Source of the DNA: Artemia franciscana | Lineage: Eukaryota > Arthropoda > Branchiopoda > Anostraca > Artemiidae | NCBI RefSeq assembly: GCF_032884065.1 | Contig: NW_027063379.1 | Location: forward strand, 62,001 to 126,000 | Direction: 5' to 3' | Length of the DNA: 64,000 bases | Part shown: positions 52,320-62,458 of the stretch, piece by piece | Position numbering within the stretch: position 1 is the first letter of the stretch | Layout: every line of letters begins with the position of its first letter | Notes under the pieces: model-generated | The model's input: the letters and a program-made list of their open reading frames with translations, nothing else | Told to the model about the DNA's origin: nothing | The model's database searches: none | Position numbers and translations under genes: made by a program

Positions 52320-54305
52320 AATGGCTATTAATACCTTTATATTTATCAAACTGAAAAGTTAATAGGCCTAATGATGTGAAGTCTTCTACTTCTCTCTGTG
52401 CTCTCGTCTTTAGAGTCCTATTGTAGCGTTGGCCTACATTCTGGGGTTTGACCAGTAGAGGATATCAAGCGTCTCTAACTTTCACAAGGTTTATGTGCTG
52501 AGCATAAAAATGGTTATTTACACATATGACACAGTAAATGTACATAAGACGAGGACAGAAACAGCATAAGAACTGACTCGAGTAATCCAAAACGGTGGCT
52601 TTTATTTACTAAAACAAGGAAATAAACATTGAAACATTTGACAGGAACTGACCTATTTTTATACGTCAACTTAGAGAATTTACTTTAAAAGTTCAGAATT
52701 TACAATATTAATATAATCTTCTAGGAAATGGGCATTTGACAGAAATCGAGAATTTTATTATGTTTCTAACCTACTTTCGAAGTTTACAATGATTAATAGC
52801 AGATAGCGCTATTACCCCAATGCTCTTCAAGTAATTACGCTCTTTGGCTAATAGGCGTGCAGTAATTTCAAATCAATTGCACACAATGGAATATGTTTGA
52901 CATAATGGATTATTATGGCCGGTAAAGGGCCCTTTGTGGTGGAAGATTGGGCCCCCCGGTAAATCTGGGGTGGGCGTTTGCTCACCCCTGACCCCCCCTC
53001 TCAAATAGCGCCTCTGGACTTAAATTGCTAGTTTGCAACACCCTACAAATAACTAGAACTATACACGGGATATTACAACACAGTGACCATATTTTTCTTC
53101 TGTTTTCTTAAATTTGTGAACCTTAAACACCACTGATTAGCAACAACAGGGGCATACACATTTCTGGATCTTAGCCTACTCCAATGTGTAAATGAACAAT
53201 CTGAAACTTTGAATTTTAGCCAGGGTCTTCAGCTTGGGGTGCTCATAAACTTACTTCAACTTATGTAAAGGATGTTGAATTATAGCAAACTAAATTTTCA
53301 TGAAGGGTATAAGCAAGCTATGCTTTCCTAAAGAACAATACCATAACCCTATAATCCATGCCTATGCAGGCATAAAAGTTCAATAATAAAAATAATTTAA
53401 TATCCAGGTAGGGATGGTGTATAAATTCTGCTGTAAAAGACACATTATAGGAGAAATTAAAAAGCTTGGGCTAAGGAAACAGTTTTTACAGAACCTCCTC
53501 CCTTAAAATTAGACATATCTGTTGATATCCCACTCTGTGCGCGAAGTTACTAACTTCATCCTCCCCCAGGATTTCACCAGAGTACATAGTTTAAGACTTG
53601 AGGCTTAAAAGAGTTTATTTAGAAATCGCAAGAGAAGATATATGGGCGAGTTTTCACTTGACATACAAATCTGCTGATAAAAAATATCATCTGGATTCTT
53701 ATCAAAAATCCATTCAGCCAAAAAATGGTTGTAAGAAATCTATTTACCAATATTTAAAATTGTCTCCATTGTAAGACAAATATCCATAGCAATCCCAAAA
53801 TCCATTCAATCAAGCATGGAAATAAAGAGTATCTTGTGCCTTGTCCCCTCTTTTGGAATAGTATATGTGGTAATCTGAATTATTATTTTTTGTTTCCCTT
53901 TGTTATATATGTTGCAAGAGCAGCACTTTGGCTTTGTCACTTTTTTCCTAGCACCTGATTTCAGCTAATTCCTAGAAAGTAGTGAGGGTCTAACCTATGC
54001 GGTTTTTATGGAAAGTGTGGACCTTAGGCTGGATTGATGAATATGACTCTGCATTTTGGTAAGCTTTGTAGAGCTCTTGCCTGGGGCCAAAAAGAATGGT
54101 CTTTGCAGGTCCTTGAGCCAGAGCCTATAGTGTACAAACTGACTTGGAGTTTTATAGCCTATGTCAGAGAAAACTAACTAAAGTTATGCAGTCAAGTTTT
54201 CATTCCATCAAACCATGTTTCTCCTTTTGAGTGGAAGGCTCTGTTTTAGCAGGCAAGTAGGCAGACATCAGTTTTAAATTGAAGATGGACTAAAATCTAT
54301 AAGTG
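52320..54305. other. Noncoding interval
   Basis: No gene recognised. A short GC-rich patch with GGGCCC, CCCCCC and GGTGGGC words at 52,920-53,020 stands out from the surrounding AT-rich DNA and may be a repeat fragment. Confidence 0.4.
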
Positions 54306-55561
54306 TTAAATACTACTACTACTACTAATGATAATTCACTGCAGCACAAAGCTGCCTAGGGTGAACAAAGCTACAAACGCTCCTCTTCCAGCCTAATCTA
54401 TTTAAAGCCTCCCTCTTTACACCCTCCCAGGAAGTTCCCATTTCCTTTAAATCTTTATCTACGACATCCTCTCAACCCAGACAAGGGCGACCTGCTTTCC
54501 GTGTAGCCCCAGATGGTTGGCCAAAAAGGACAATCTTCAATAGTCTGTCATCCTTTATCCGTAGAACGTGGCCTAGCCATCTCAACCTTTCTTTTATTAT
54601 AGCCCCAGAAAGCGGGATTGAACCACACTTTTCGTACAGCCTACTGTTTGAAATACGGTCAGTCAGCCGGGCACCCAGAACAATCCGTAGGCGATTTCTA
54701 TGGAAAACATCTAGTATATTTTCATCTGCTTTTCGGAGTGCCCATGCTTCAGAGCCATATTTGACCACTGTCATCACTGTAGCTTCCAATATTCTAATCT
54801 TGGTTTGTAGACTTATCTTTCAATTCTTCCAAACTTTTTTTAAATGTGAAAAAAACACCCTGGGCCCTAGCTATTCTACTTTTAACATCTTCACTGTTCC
54901 CACCATCTTTACTAATAATACTACCAAGGTAACTGAAGGTCCCAACCTGATCAATCTTTTCGTTACCTAATGTCACCTGTTCATCTTCACTTATTCCTAG
55001 TCTTAGTGACTTAGTCTTCTTAACATTAATTTTTAAGCCTATTTTAGCACCCTGAACTCGTAAAACCTCTAAAAAGTCAATCATTTTGCTCACACTTTCA
55101 TCTAATATGCTTAAGTCATCAGCATAATCTAAGTCCAGAAGCGTTCTTCCTCCCCATTTGGTTCCATGGTCTCTAATTGCCTTTCCTGTGCTCCTTAAGA
55201 CGAAGTCCATCAAAAAGATCCATATAAAAGGGGGATAGAACACAACCCTGGTTAACTCCTGCTTTAAGACAAAACCAGTTGCTAACCTCATTTCCTACCT
55301 TAAAGGCAGCAGTATTATTCTCGTACATAGCGCAAATAACATTAATGTATTTTTTAGGTATACCATATAACGACAAGACCTTTGTTAACGCTGTTCTATC
55401 AACAGGATCGAAAGCTTGATCATAATCGATAAAACTGAGGACCAAAGGTGTTTGACAACGAAGGGACTTCTCAATTATTAACCTAAGAGTGAAAACATGG
55501 CCGAAACATCCTCTACCTTTTCTAAAACCGCATTGTTCTTCCCTTAAAACTTTGTCTACAG

Positions 55562-55675
55562 CATGTCTCCGTCTCCCCATTGCACTTCCTGGCTGAAGTG
55601 CCAAGAAACGGAGATCATCAGCGCCGAGACGGACTGTAAAGTCTAATGCCGTATCCTTTACCTTTTCCTTTTTTT
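55562..55675 (-). mobile_element. SINE-like insertion inside the LINE RT frame
   Basis: The LINE protein should pass directly from the LFRLR phrase to AVDKVLREEQ. Instead about 114 bp intervene, encoding KVKDTALDFTVRLGADDLRF and onward to GSAMGRRRH. The DNA matches the head of the SINE-like repeat at 47,688-47,800. The insert length is a multiple of three and contains no stop, so the frame is preserved on both sides. Confidence 0.75.
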
Positions 55676-56632
55676 GTCTCAGTCTAAAAAGTATCATATT
55701 ACTCAGTAATTTGCTACCTACAGAGACCAGACTAATACCTCGCTAATTAGGACACTCACTCTTGTCACCTTTCTTATACATTGGTTTAATTAAGGTTTTC
55801 CTAAAATCCTTGGGTACTTCCCCCTTTTCAAAAATATGTTCATAATTTTCAGTAGCTTATTCCTAACCTCAGAGCTACCATATTTAAGAAACTCATTAAT
55901 CATACTATCAGCACCTGGGGCCTTATTATTTTTTAATCCTTTTAGTACTGTCGCTAATTCTTCCTCACTAAACAAATCTTCCTCCACATCAAAGTTATCA
56001 CAAACTTTTTCATTTTCTTTGTATATCTACAGCTTTTCCTGCAACTGTATCTCGGTTTAGCACATTCTCAAAATTTTCCCCCCATCTTTCTTTAACTTTT
56101 TCCTTATCACTAATTGTGGCCCCATTTCTATCTTTAACTGGGACTGGTCCGGATTGGCTACTCCCATTAAATTTATTAACATGCCAGTATAATATTTTAC
56201 TATTATGCCGTCTAGCCGAATCTTCCAGATCCTCAGTAATTTTATCCATCGCCTCCACTTCACATCTCTTAGTTCGTATTATAATGTTTTCTCCACTTTC
56301 TTTACATTCCTTTTCTTTTCATACGACTTATCACTCAGACAATTCTTATACAAACCCCTTCTACTCTTTATTAAACCTAAAGCTTTTTTCAATAATATTC
56401 CTAGTTGCAGTCTTAGCACTCTTCCCTAGGACACCATCAGCAACTTCACAAATTGTTTTTCAGAAATTATTCCACCCATCTTCCACATTGTCAAATTATA
56501 AAATCTCAAGTTTAGTACTCAATTGTTCCTGGAATTTTTTTCTCAAATTTTCATCCTGAAGTCTACCAACATCATAACTTTCCAGGAGGCAGTTACCCTT
56601 CCGAAATTTCAGCTTTAAATTAACCTTAGACA

Positions 56633-56637
56633 CTACT
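56633..56637. repeat. Target-site duplication CTACT, left copy
   Basis: The older LINE reads ...ACACTACT here and resumes as CTACTAGATGG at 61,306. Joining the two with one copy of CTACT restores a continuous endonuclease-to-linker reading (DHHLV then VNLKL). This supports a 5-bp target duplication. Confidence 0.75.
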
Positions 56638-56998
56638 TAAGTTCAAGTTCAAGTTCAAGTTCCTTTTATTACCAATATCCATCGATTTATAAACAAAAAA
56701 ATATCCCAAAAGGCTCAATGGCCCGTTATTTGGGAAAAAAAACAACAAAACAAAACATAAATAACTATTAATTACATTCACACTTAAAATATATTTAGAG
56801 TCTACTCACCAATACTCACCCGAGTACAACCGGTCTCCGCACCACCTACTTACAAAAAATAAATAAAAATAAAAAAATATATATACATCGAGGATCCAAC
56901 ACTCACACCACCCAAATCTAAATAAATAAATTCAATCTAAATAATTAAATAAATAAATTAAATCTTGATAACTAGACAATATAAATAACTGATCAATA
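56638..56998 (-). other. 3' UTR and TTGAAC-repeat tail of the CR1-like LINE
   Basis: AT-rich, with AAATAAAT-type words and a final run of AACTTG units at the insertion edge. Elements of this superfamily typically end in short tandem repeats rather than poly-A. Confidence 0.75.
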
Positions 56999-58603
56999 TT
57001 ATAATTTAATTTTTTTTTTTTCGATTAAAAAATTCTTCAACCGTTTCTTGAAGGATCCTATGGTACAGGACCGTCGAATCCCAACAGGAATGGAATTCCA
57101 GGCACGTCCGACAGCAACTATCAGACCAAAGTCCGAGCGCACTGCAGGGGTGGATGGCACTAGCACATCATCCTTGTTTCTAGTTTCATAAGGACTGACA
57201 TTTCGAACAATTTCAAAGAGCCCGGAAAAACTTGATGGAAGGTCTCCACGGAAATACTGAAACGCAATGAAAGAGAGGTGTAATGTATGAATATCTTTAA
57301 TCTTCAGAAGTTCAACAGAAATATGGGTGGTAGACTGAAGAACTTTTGCTGCTTTCAGTTGGAGATTATGTAAAGGTGTAAGTACAGATGGAAATGTTGA
57401 CATCCACACTGACGAGCAGTAGCATAAATAAGGGTAAATAAGAGAGAAATATAATAGACGAAGGATAGAGAAAGGAAAGACTCGCTTCAGCTTTCGAATA
57501 ATTCCAAGGCCTCGAGAAACCTTTAATCTCATTGACTCAGTATGCCGTTTGAAAGATAGATTTTCATCCAGAAGTATCCCAAGGAATCGAATAAACCGGT
57601 CAGCTGGGCGGGATATGGATCCCTTAGATGTTTTAAGCTCTGTCACTGTAGGGCAGCTTTTGCCTATGCGGGAGAATATAAGAAAAAACGATTTTTTTAC
57701 ATTCAAAGCTAACAAATTTGCATCAAACCAACGATATATATTTTCTGCCATCAATTGTAGCTTGAGGATAAGAGATGATTCATCAGGTGCTGCAGCCCCC
57801 AGGGTGGTGTCGTCGGCGAATGCAAAGAGTTCTTCATGTTGACCAGGCGTATCCAAGGCTTCAACCACAGCATCTCCTTTCTGGCGCAAATGACAACAGA
57901 AATCAGATCGTGGGTTGCTAAATAGTCGATAGAGGTCGTTGACATATATGAGGAAAAGGGATGGCCCAAGAACTGAGCCTTGTGGCACTCCATATTCGAC
58001 TGGAATATGCTCATCAGAAGCTTCAACTGCAATGGATCGGCCAGTTAGGAATGAAGAAAACCAGGACAGAGCTTCTCCACGAACGCCTTGATGCGACAAC
58101 TTACCAATAAGTATCTCGTGTGTGAGGCTGTCAAAAGCTTTCTTCACATCAAGGAATATTGCCGCATGTATAAGGCCGAAGTCTAAAGACTGTCGTACAA
58201 AATGAAGAAGCATATTACATGCGTGTTCTGTTGAGCACTTCTCCCGAAAACCAAATTGGTGCCGATGAAAAAACTTCTTCGCGTCTAGGAAACTCAGCAA
58301 ACGCTTTAGCATAGCCTTTTCAAATATTTTAGAAAAGACGGACAGAAGAGATATAGGCCTATAGTTCTCCGGGTCCTCCTGGTCACCTCCTTTAAATAGT
58401 GCTATCACTCGTGCCAACTTGAGACGCTGAGGGAATATTCCGAGCTTGAATGACTGGTTAACTAAGTGGCACAGTGGTGTAATAATAGAGGGAAGAATCT
58501 GTTTGATTAATTTGGCCGGAATTTGGTCGAATCCAGATGAAGAATTTTTCAATGACGAAATTATTGTTATCAGTTCCTGCTCCGTAACTGACTCAAGAAC
58601 CAT
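56999..58603 (-). CDS. CR1-like LINE ORF2, reverse transcriptase part
   Basis: This frame copies the element's RNA at the target site. 534 codons are open without a break. RT motifs in order: SSGFDQIPAKLI (residues ~22), YRPISLLSVFSKIFEKAM (~80), FGFREKCSTEHA (~117), motif A AIFLDVKKAFDSL (~146), VPQGSVLGPSLFLIYVNDL (~206), motif C FAFADDTTL (~263), LNVKKSFFLIF (~302), FLGILLDENLSF (~341). A C-terminal HTLHLSFIAFQYF/TRNKDDV/GRAWNSIP module is typical of this superfamily. It lies in the same frame as the endonuclease block, 11 codons after its stop, so this ATG is probably not a natural start but the continuation of a 1,044-codon ORF2. All catalytic aspartates are present. Confidence 0.9.
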   Translation of the reverse strand: MVLESVTEQELITIISSLKNSSSGFDQIPAKLIKQILPSIITPLCHLVNQSFKLGIFPQRLKLARVIALFKGGDQEDPENYRPISLLSVFSKIFEKAMLKRLLSFLDAKKFFHRHQFGFREKCSTEHACNMLLHFVRQSLDFGLIHAAIFLDVKKAFDSLTHEILIGKLSHQGVRGEALSWFSSFLTGRSIAVEASDEHIPVEYGVPQGSVLGPSLFLIYVNDLYRLFSNPRSDFCCHLRQKGDAVVEALDTPGQHEELFAFADDTTLGAAAPDESSLILKLQLMAENIYRWFDANLLALNVKKSFFLIFSRIGKSCPTVTELKTSKGSISRPADRFIRFLGILLDENLSFKRHTESMRLKVSRGLGIIRKLKRVFPFSILRLLYFSLIYPYLCYCSSVWMSTFPSVLTPLHNLQLKAAKVLQSTTHISVELLKIKDIHTLHLSFIAFQYFRGDLPSSFSGLFEIVRNVSPYETRNKDDVLVPSTPAVRSDFGLIVAVGRAWNSIPVGIRRSCTIGSFKKRLKNFLIEKKKIKL

Positions 58604-58636
58604 TGACTTTACACAGGAAGGACCGAGGAACTGCTT

Positions 58637-60133
58637 CTAAGTTCTAGAACTTGAAGAAGGAACCACACCTAACGCCGTTGTTTTCCCAACCTCAGCAAAA
58701 AATTTAGTCATCTGATGTCGTACTTGGTCTTCATCCAAGAAAAGCTGATTCTGAACACTAAGTGATTTAGGGAGCTTTCTAGGTCTTGCCGATGGTTGCG
58801 TAACTTCCTTAATTACATCCCAAGTTTTCTTAATATTTTTGCCGCAATCCGCAAACCTTCGGGAAAAATATGTAATTTTAGCTTTTCGAATCAGAGTTTT
58901 AAGCATTTTCCGGTATAGTTTAAAAGTCTCTAATTTAGCATCACTTGGTCTGTTCCTATACTCTTTCCAAAGGTTCTGTTTTCTCTTTATTGACTTTAGT
59001 ATTGCAGCTGTAGTCCATGGGGCTATGGGTGTTGATCTCTTAGAAAGACTTGGTTGGGGTGTTCGGCAATGGTGGATAAATTTCTTCTTTACTGTTTCAT
59101 AAAAAAAATCAAAAGCCTTATTATAATTTTCTAAGCTCACCCTCTCAGGTATTGTAAACTCCCATGACGTAGTGAATAAATCATCTTTGAGCTTTTCGAT
59201 GTTTGCTGGTGTATATCGGAATCTTGGTTTATTATCAGGGACTATTCGGCGGGCAGACCGGGGGAGTGGAAGTAAAACTACTACTGGAAAATGATCCGAT
59301 GTATCTGATAGTAGCACTTCATTTTTTACAGAATGTATAGATGAGAACACATTGTCAATTAAGGTTGCAGATTGGTTTGAAATTCGTGTAGGGATATTTA
59401 TACAGGGAGTTAACCCAGACGAGATTACTAGTGCCAGTATATCACAAGCCTGACTCGATGACATATCCATCATGTCAGCGTTAAAATCACCCATTAAAAT
59501 TATTTCTGCCTTTTCAGACAATACTTTCCCAAGAACAATCTCTAATATTTCCATAAATTGTTTCATTGATCCGCTTGGAGATCTGTATATTTCGCCAATT
59601 ATTATCTTTTCATTGGAGCTAGTAGCCAATTCTATGAACAGAGATTCAAATACCCGTTCAATGTTTATAGACAGATCATCTCTTCTTACAACTGCCTGAT
59701 TACTCAATACATAAAATCTTAGCCCCCCCTTTTTTGCTATCTTTCTATTTAGAAATATTGAATTATATCCGGGTATATCCATAAGTAGCTGGTTCTTTTC
59801 ATTTAAAAAAGTTTCACATAATCCAATAATTCCAGGGCGAGAATTCTTACATATAAGCTGTATATCATCAAGGGAAGAATTCAGCCCTTGAGCATTCAAA
59901 TGCACAACCCGGAGGACATCCTCCCACCGACCCCCAACATCCCATAGCCCAAACTCCTCCACAAAATTACTATCAATAATATTACCTAAATTTTCATCAA
60001 AATTCATATTCGGTGTTCTTCCTATCGGGTTATTCAAAATTTCATTAAAATTTACTCTACGACTTTCATATTCATCTAATTTCCTTTTCGTGAGATTAGC
60101 GTCAGTCCTCGATGAAAACTCAATTTCATACAT
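58637..60133 (-). CDS. CR1-like LINE ORF2, endonuclease and linker part
   Basis: APE-type endonuclease that nicks the target. It has 498 codons from an ATG. Motifs: VVHLNAQGLN (~80), GLCETFLNE (~103), GEIYRSPSG (~179), LMGDFNADMMD (~214), TLIDNVFSS (~257), SDTSDHFPVVV (~275); the catalytic N, E, D-x-N and SDH residues are all present. The linker after residue 300 includes IAPWTTAAILKSIKRKQNLW and YFSRRF. It stops at a TAG at 58,639-58,637 inside an otherwise continuous frame, most simply a nonsense mutation or sequencing error rather than a genuine two-ORF layout. Confidence 0.9.
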   Translation of the reverse strand: MYEIEFSSRTDANLTKRKLDEYESRRVNFNEILNNPIGRTPNMNFDENLGNIIDSNFVEEFGLWDVGGRWEDVLRVVHLNAQGLNSSLDDIQLICKNSRPGIIGLCETFLNEKNQLLMDIPGYNSIFLNRKIAKKGGLRFYVLSNQAVVRRDDLSINIERVFESLFIELATSSNEKIIIGEIYRSPSGSMKQFMEILEIVLGKVLSEKAEIILMGDFNADMMDMSSSQACDILALVISSGLTPCINIPTRISNQSATLIDNVFSSIHSVKNEVLLSDTSDHFPVVVLLPLPRSARRIVPDNKPRFRYTPANIEKLKDDLFTTSWEFTIPERVSLENYNKAFDFFYETVKKKFIHHCRTPQPSLSKRSTPIAPWTTAAILKSIKRKQNLWKEYRNRPSDAKLETFKLYRKMLKTLIRKAKITYFSRRFADCGKNIKKTWDVIKEVTQPSARPRKLPKSLSVQNQLFLDEDQVRHQMTKFFAEVGKTTALGVVPSSSSRT

Positions 60134-60526
60134 TACTACTTACCAATATAGGTGATGAATAGAGACCACGCTGTAGTTGAGTGAACACGGGTGACGTAGA
60201 CATCCTAATGACAGCAAATTCATAAGGCGAAGGCACGAACTTGAATTTTCGCTCTGGAACGGAAAAATATTTACAAGTAAAAAAGTAAAGAAAAGAGTAA
60301 ATAACATGGAAAGAGAGAAATATAAGAAAATAAATATATAAGAAAAAACATAGATACGCACATTGTAAAAGAAAGCAAAAAAGGGAGTAAATAATATAGT
60401 AAATAGAGAAAAGGAAAAATAGGACAATAACTAAAAAAAACACACACAGATACGGACGGTGCAAAAAAAGAGCAGCAAAATTGCATCCCCTCACTTTACT
60501 GAGGCGAAAATACTCGATAGTTTACG
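60134..60526 (-). other. Inter-ORF region of the CR1-like LINE
   Basis: A pyrimidine-rich (minus strand) stretch between ORF1 and ORF2. Hydrophobic open frames here (60,126-60,494) are low-complexity by-products of the T/C-rich composition. Confidence 0.55.
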
Positions 60527-60800
60527 TCACGCGTCAGAAGCACTATCACTAATAACTGCGGATAAAACCAAGGCGAGGGGGTCATGGCATGCATCACTGA
60601 ACTTAACCCAGTTTGAGCTAGAAGTTTTTTTTGTTTCTAGCCATAGTTTAGTACCCTGTTGCATGACTTTAGTTTGAGATACTTTCTCAGCGGTTACTTT
60701 TGAATTTCGAAGCTTGTAGCGATCTATCAGTAGCGATCTAGGATTCATCAAGGCAAGATCTAGCTTGTAACTGTGAGAGTTTAATAACCGCATCTGGATT
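60527..60800 (-). pseudogene. CR1-like LINE ORF1 C-terminal part
   Basis: The minus-strand frame reads NPRSLLIDRYKLRNSKVTAE, then a KVMQQGTKLWLETKKTSSSN stretch, ending before ORF2. It fits the C-terminus of the ORF1 whose N-terminus lies inverted at 60,937-61,200. It has no start of its own because the 5' portion of the element is flipped. Confidence 0.55.
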
Positions 60801-60936
60801 TTTCACAATTTTTGCGCTGTTTGTTACGGGGCCCCTTAGATTTTTATGCAGAAAGGGGCCCATGCCTGTAAGTCCCTTTGAAATGTCATTTTGCTAATTT
60901 CATTTACGGAGGCGAATTTTTACTGCATAATTAACG

Positions 60937-61200
60937 ATGTCGGTCACAAAAAAGCATTTCGACGAGCGTATGGATGACTTAAAGCAAATGATCGAAAATC
61001 TTCGTATAGAGAATTCAGCTCTGAAACAAGAGAATTCGGATTTGAAAAATGCAATTATAGCGGTTAAAGAACAGTGTTTGAGTACAGAATTGTACGTAAA
61101 ACGCAAAAATCTGCTGATTCACAGAATTCCTAATAAGGATAGTGAGAATATTGAAGAGACAGTCCACGACTTTTTATCAGGAATGCATCAGCATCAGTAG
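60937..61200 (+). CDS. LINE ORF1 N-terminal part, inverted
   Basis: An ATG-started 87-codon frame on the plus strand. Residues 1-50 form a clear coiled coil (MDDLKQMIENLRIENSALKQ and on). They are followed by YVKRKNLLIHRIPNKDSENI and EETVHDFL, the start of the RNA-binding domain typical of LINE ORF1 proteins (R.nLlihgip). The frame ends at 61,200, but a shifted frame continues as LPSELAKRRKELFLSKFFNV to about 61,290. It is opposite in orientation to ORF2 of the same element, as expected after a 5' inversion. The upstream 60,805-60,936 would be its 5' UTR. Confidence 0.75.
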   Translation: MSVTKKHFDERMDDLKQMIENLRIENSALKQENSDLKNAIIAVKEQCLSTELYVKRKNLLIHRIPNKDSENIEETVHDFLSGMHQHQ

Positions 61201-61305
61201 ACCTACATCTGAGCATCAGTAATGACCTACCATCTGAACTTGCAAAGCGTCGGAAAGAACTTTTTCTTTCCAAATTTTTTAATGTAATAGATCGCTACTA
61301 GATCG

Positions 61306-61310
61306 CTACT
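61306..61310. repeat. Target-site duplication CTACT, right copy
   Basis: Partner of 56,633-56,637. The endonuclease half of the older LINE continues without interruption from here upward. Confidence 0.75.
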
Positions 61311-61521
61311 AGATGGTGATCTTCAATTTTAACATCAATATCGGCACTCCTATACACCCTAGTATCTTGTATTGATCCTGCTAGTCTTCTGTTTACAATA
61401 ACATAATAAATAAGGTTTGCTGTCTTACCATCACGTGAATACCATGTCAACTTATGGGTCATTTTGTGACCAAACACCGTATTGGTTTTAACTAGGTTGT
61501 TATACCTACAAAATTGCAAAA

Positions 61522-62349
61522 GCCTATAGCCATTACTGTTTTCTTTTCCTACACCAAATTTACCCAGGCAAGGATACCATCTATCCCTATTTCTACCAGC
61601 CTGGGCATTAAAATCTCTTAGCAAAAACACCATATTTCTACCTGGTACCCTGTTTATTTGCTCCTGTAACTGTAAGTAAAATTCATCTGAGTCACTAGTA
61701 TCTATATCAGTTGGTTCAATGGGGGCATATACTACTATAACTGATACCCTAAGCTTTTTAGTCATAAAATGAGCAATTAGTGTTTTATTATTAATACCTT
61801 CCCAGCCAAAACAAGACTTAGCAGCTTCCTTATTCATCATGAGCCCTGCTCCCTTTCTATGTACCCCATCCTTCCTGCCTGAGTACACAAATTCGATGTC
61901 ACCTAATTTCATGCTTCCTATCCCCGGGATATATAGCCTATAGCCATTACTGTTTTCTTTTCCTAAACCAAATTTACCTAGGCAAGGATACCATCTATCC
62001 CTATTTCTACGAGCCTGGGCATTAAAATCTCCTAGCAAAAACACCATATTTCTACCTGGTACCCTGTGTATTTGCTCCTGTAACTGTAAGTAAAATTCAT
62101 CTGAGTCACTAGTATCTCCATCAGTTGGTTCAATGGGGGCATATACTACTATAACTGATACCCTAAACTTTTTAGTCATATAATGAGCAATTAGTATTCT
62201 ATTATTAATACCTTCCCAGCCTAAACAAGACTTAGCAGCTTCCTTATTCAACATGAGCCCTACTCCCTGTCTATGTACCCCATCCTTCCTGCCTGAGTAA
62301 ACAAATTCGATGTCACCTAATTTCATGCTTCCTATCCCCGGGATATGAG
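61522..62349. repeat. In-frame 414-bp tandem duplication
   Basis: Unit 1 is 61,522-61,935 and unit 2 is 61,936-62,349, starting with GCCTATAGCCATTACTG at 61,522 and 61,936. The copies differ at only a small number of positions. The period is 138 codons, so the endonuclease frame stays open across the junction. Confidence 0.95.
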
Positions 62350-62458
62350 TTTCTGAAACTCCTAATAAATCCAGTTCAAACCGTCTGAATTCGTCAGTCA
62401 AAATGTCGATGCGATATTCATTTTTTAACGTCGTAACATTCCAAGTTCCAATTTTCAT

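Larger units (their letters stand above)
54310..56637 (-). pseudogene. RTE-like LINE, linker, RT and C-terminal half
   Basis: It is the continuation of the endonuclease half at 61,306-62,458. It begins right after the interruption with VNLKLKFRKGNCLLESYDVG (about 56,625), then ARRHNSKILYWHVNK, a GLKNNKAPGADSMINEFLKY motif, YKKGDKSE, EEQCGFRKGRG, motif A (LSFIDYDQAFD), GVNQGCVLSP, motif C (DLDYADDLSIL), SYLGSIISKDGG, then ERLRWLGHVLRIKDD and AGRP. Frameshifts lie near 55,230 and 54,790, and a TAG replaces a codon near 55,745. The YADD is intact. It ends with a (TAG)n tail (CTA repeats at about 54,313-54,328). Confidence 0.88.
56638..61305 (-). mobile_element. CR1-superfamily LINE inserted in the RTE-like LINE
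   Basis: A non-LTR retrotransposon of about 4.7 kb. From its 3' end: a tail of about three TTGAAC units (56,641-56,662), an AT-rich 3' UTR (to 56,998), ORF2 RT (56,999-58,603), ORF2 endonuclease (58,637-60,133), a remnant of the ORF1 C-terminus (to about 60,800), and an inverted 5' segment (about 60,805-61,305) carrying the ORF1 start on the opposite strand. It is flanked by CTACT. The RT C-terminus and short-repeat tail suggest the CR1/L2/Daphne group; exact clade not resolved. Confidence 0.85.
61306..62458 (-). pseudogene. RTE-like LINE endonuclease half, with tandem duplication
   Basis: It starts at an ATG with MKIGTWNVTTLKNEYRIDIL, the usual start of this endonuclease (databases often call such proteins craniofacial development protein 2-like). 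VSETH (~35), GDFNAQ (~144) and EDHHLV (~380) are present; the usual LIDYV reads LIYYV, so a conserved aspartate is lost. Residues from the IPGIGSMKLGDIEF phrase to GKENSNGYRL occur twice because 414 bp of DNA are duplicated in frame. The frame is open to the edge of the inserted CR1-like LINE, where the natural reading (DHHLV then VNLKL) is cut. Confidence 0.88.

Noticed and set aside
57549..57842. Plus-strand frames within the CR1-like ORF2
   Set aside because: They are shadows of the conserved minus-strand RT frame; the same applies to 58,446-58,640, 58,839-59,102 and 59,472-59,699.
60126..60494. Multi-membrane-segment proteins on the minus strand
   Set aside because: The hydrophobic runs come from a T/C-rich inter-ORF stretch of the LINE; three overlapping frames look the same.
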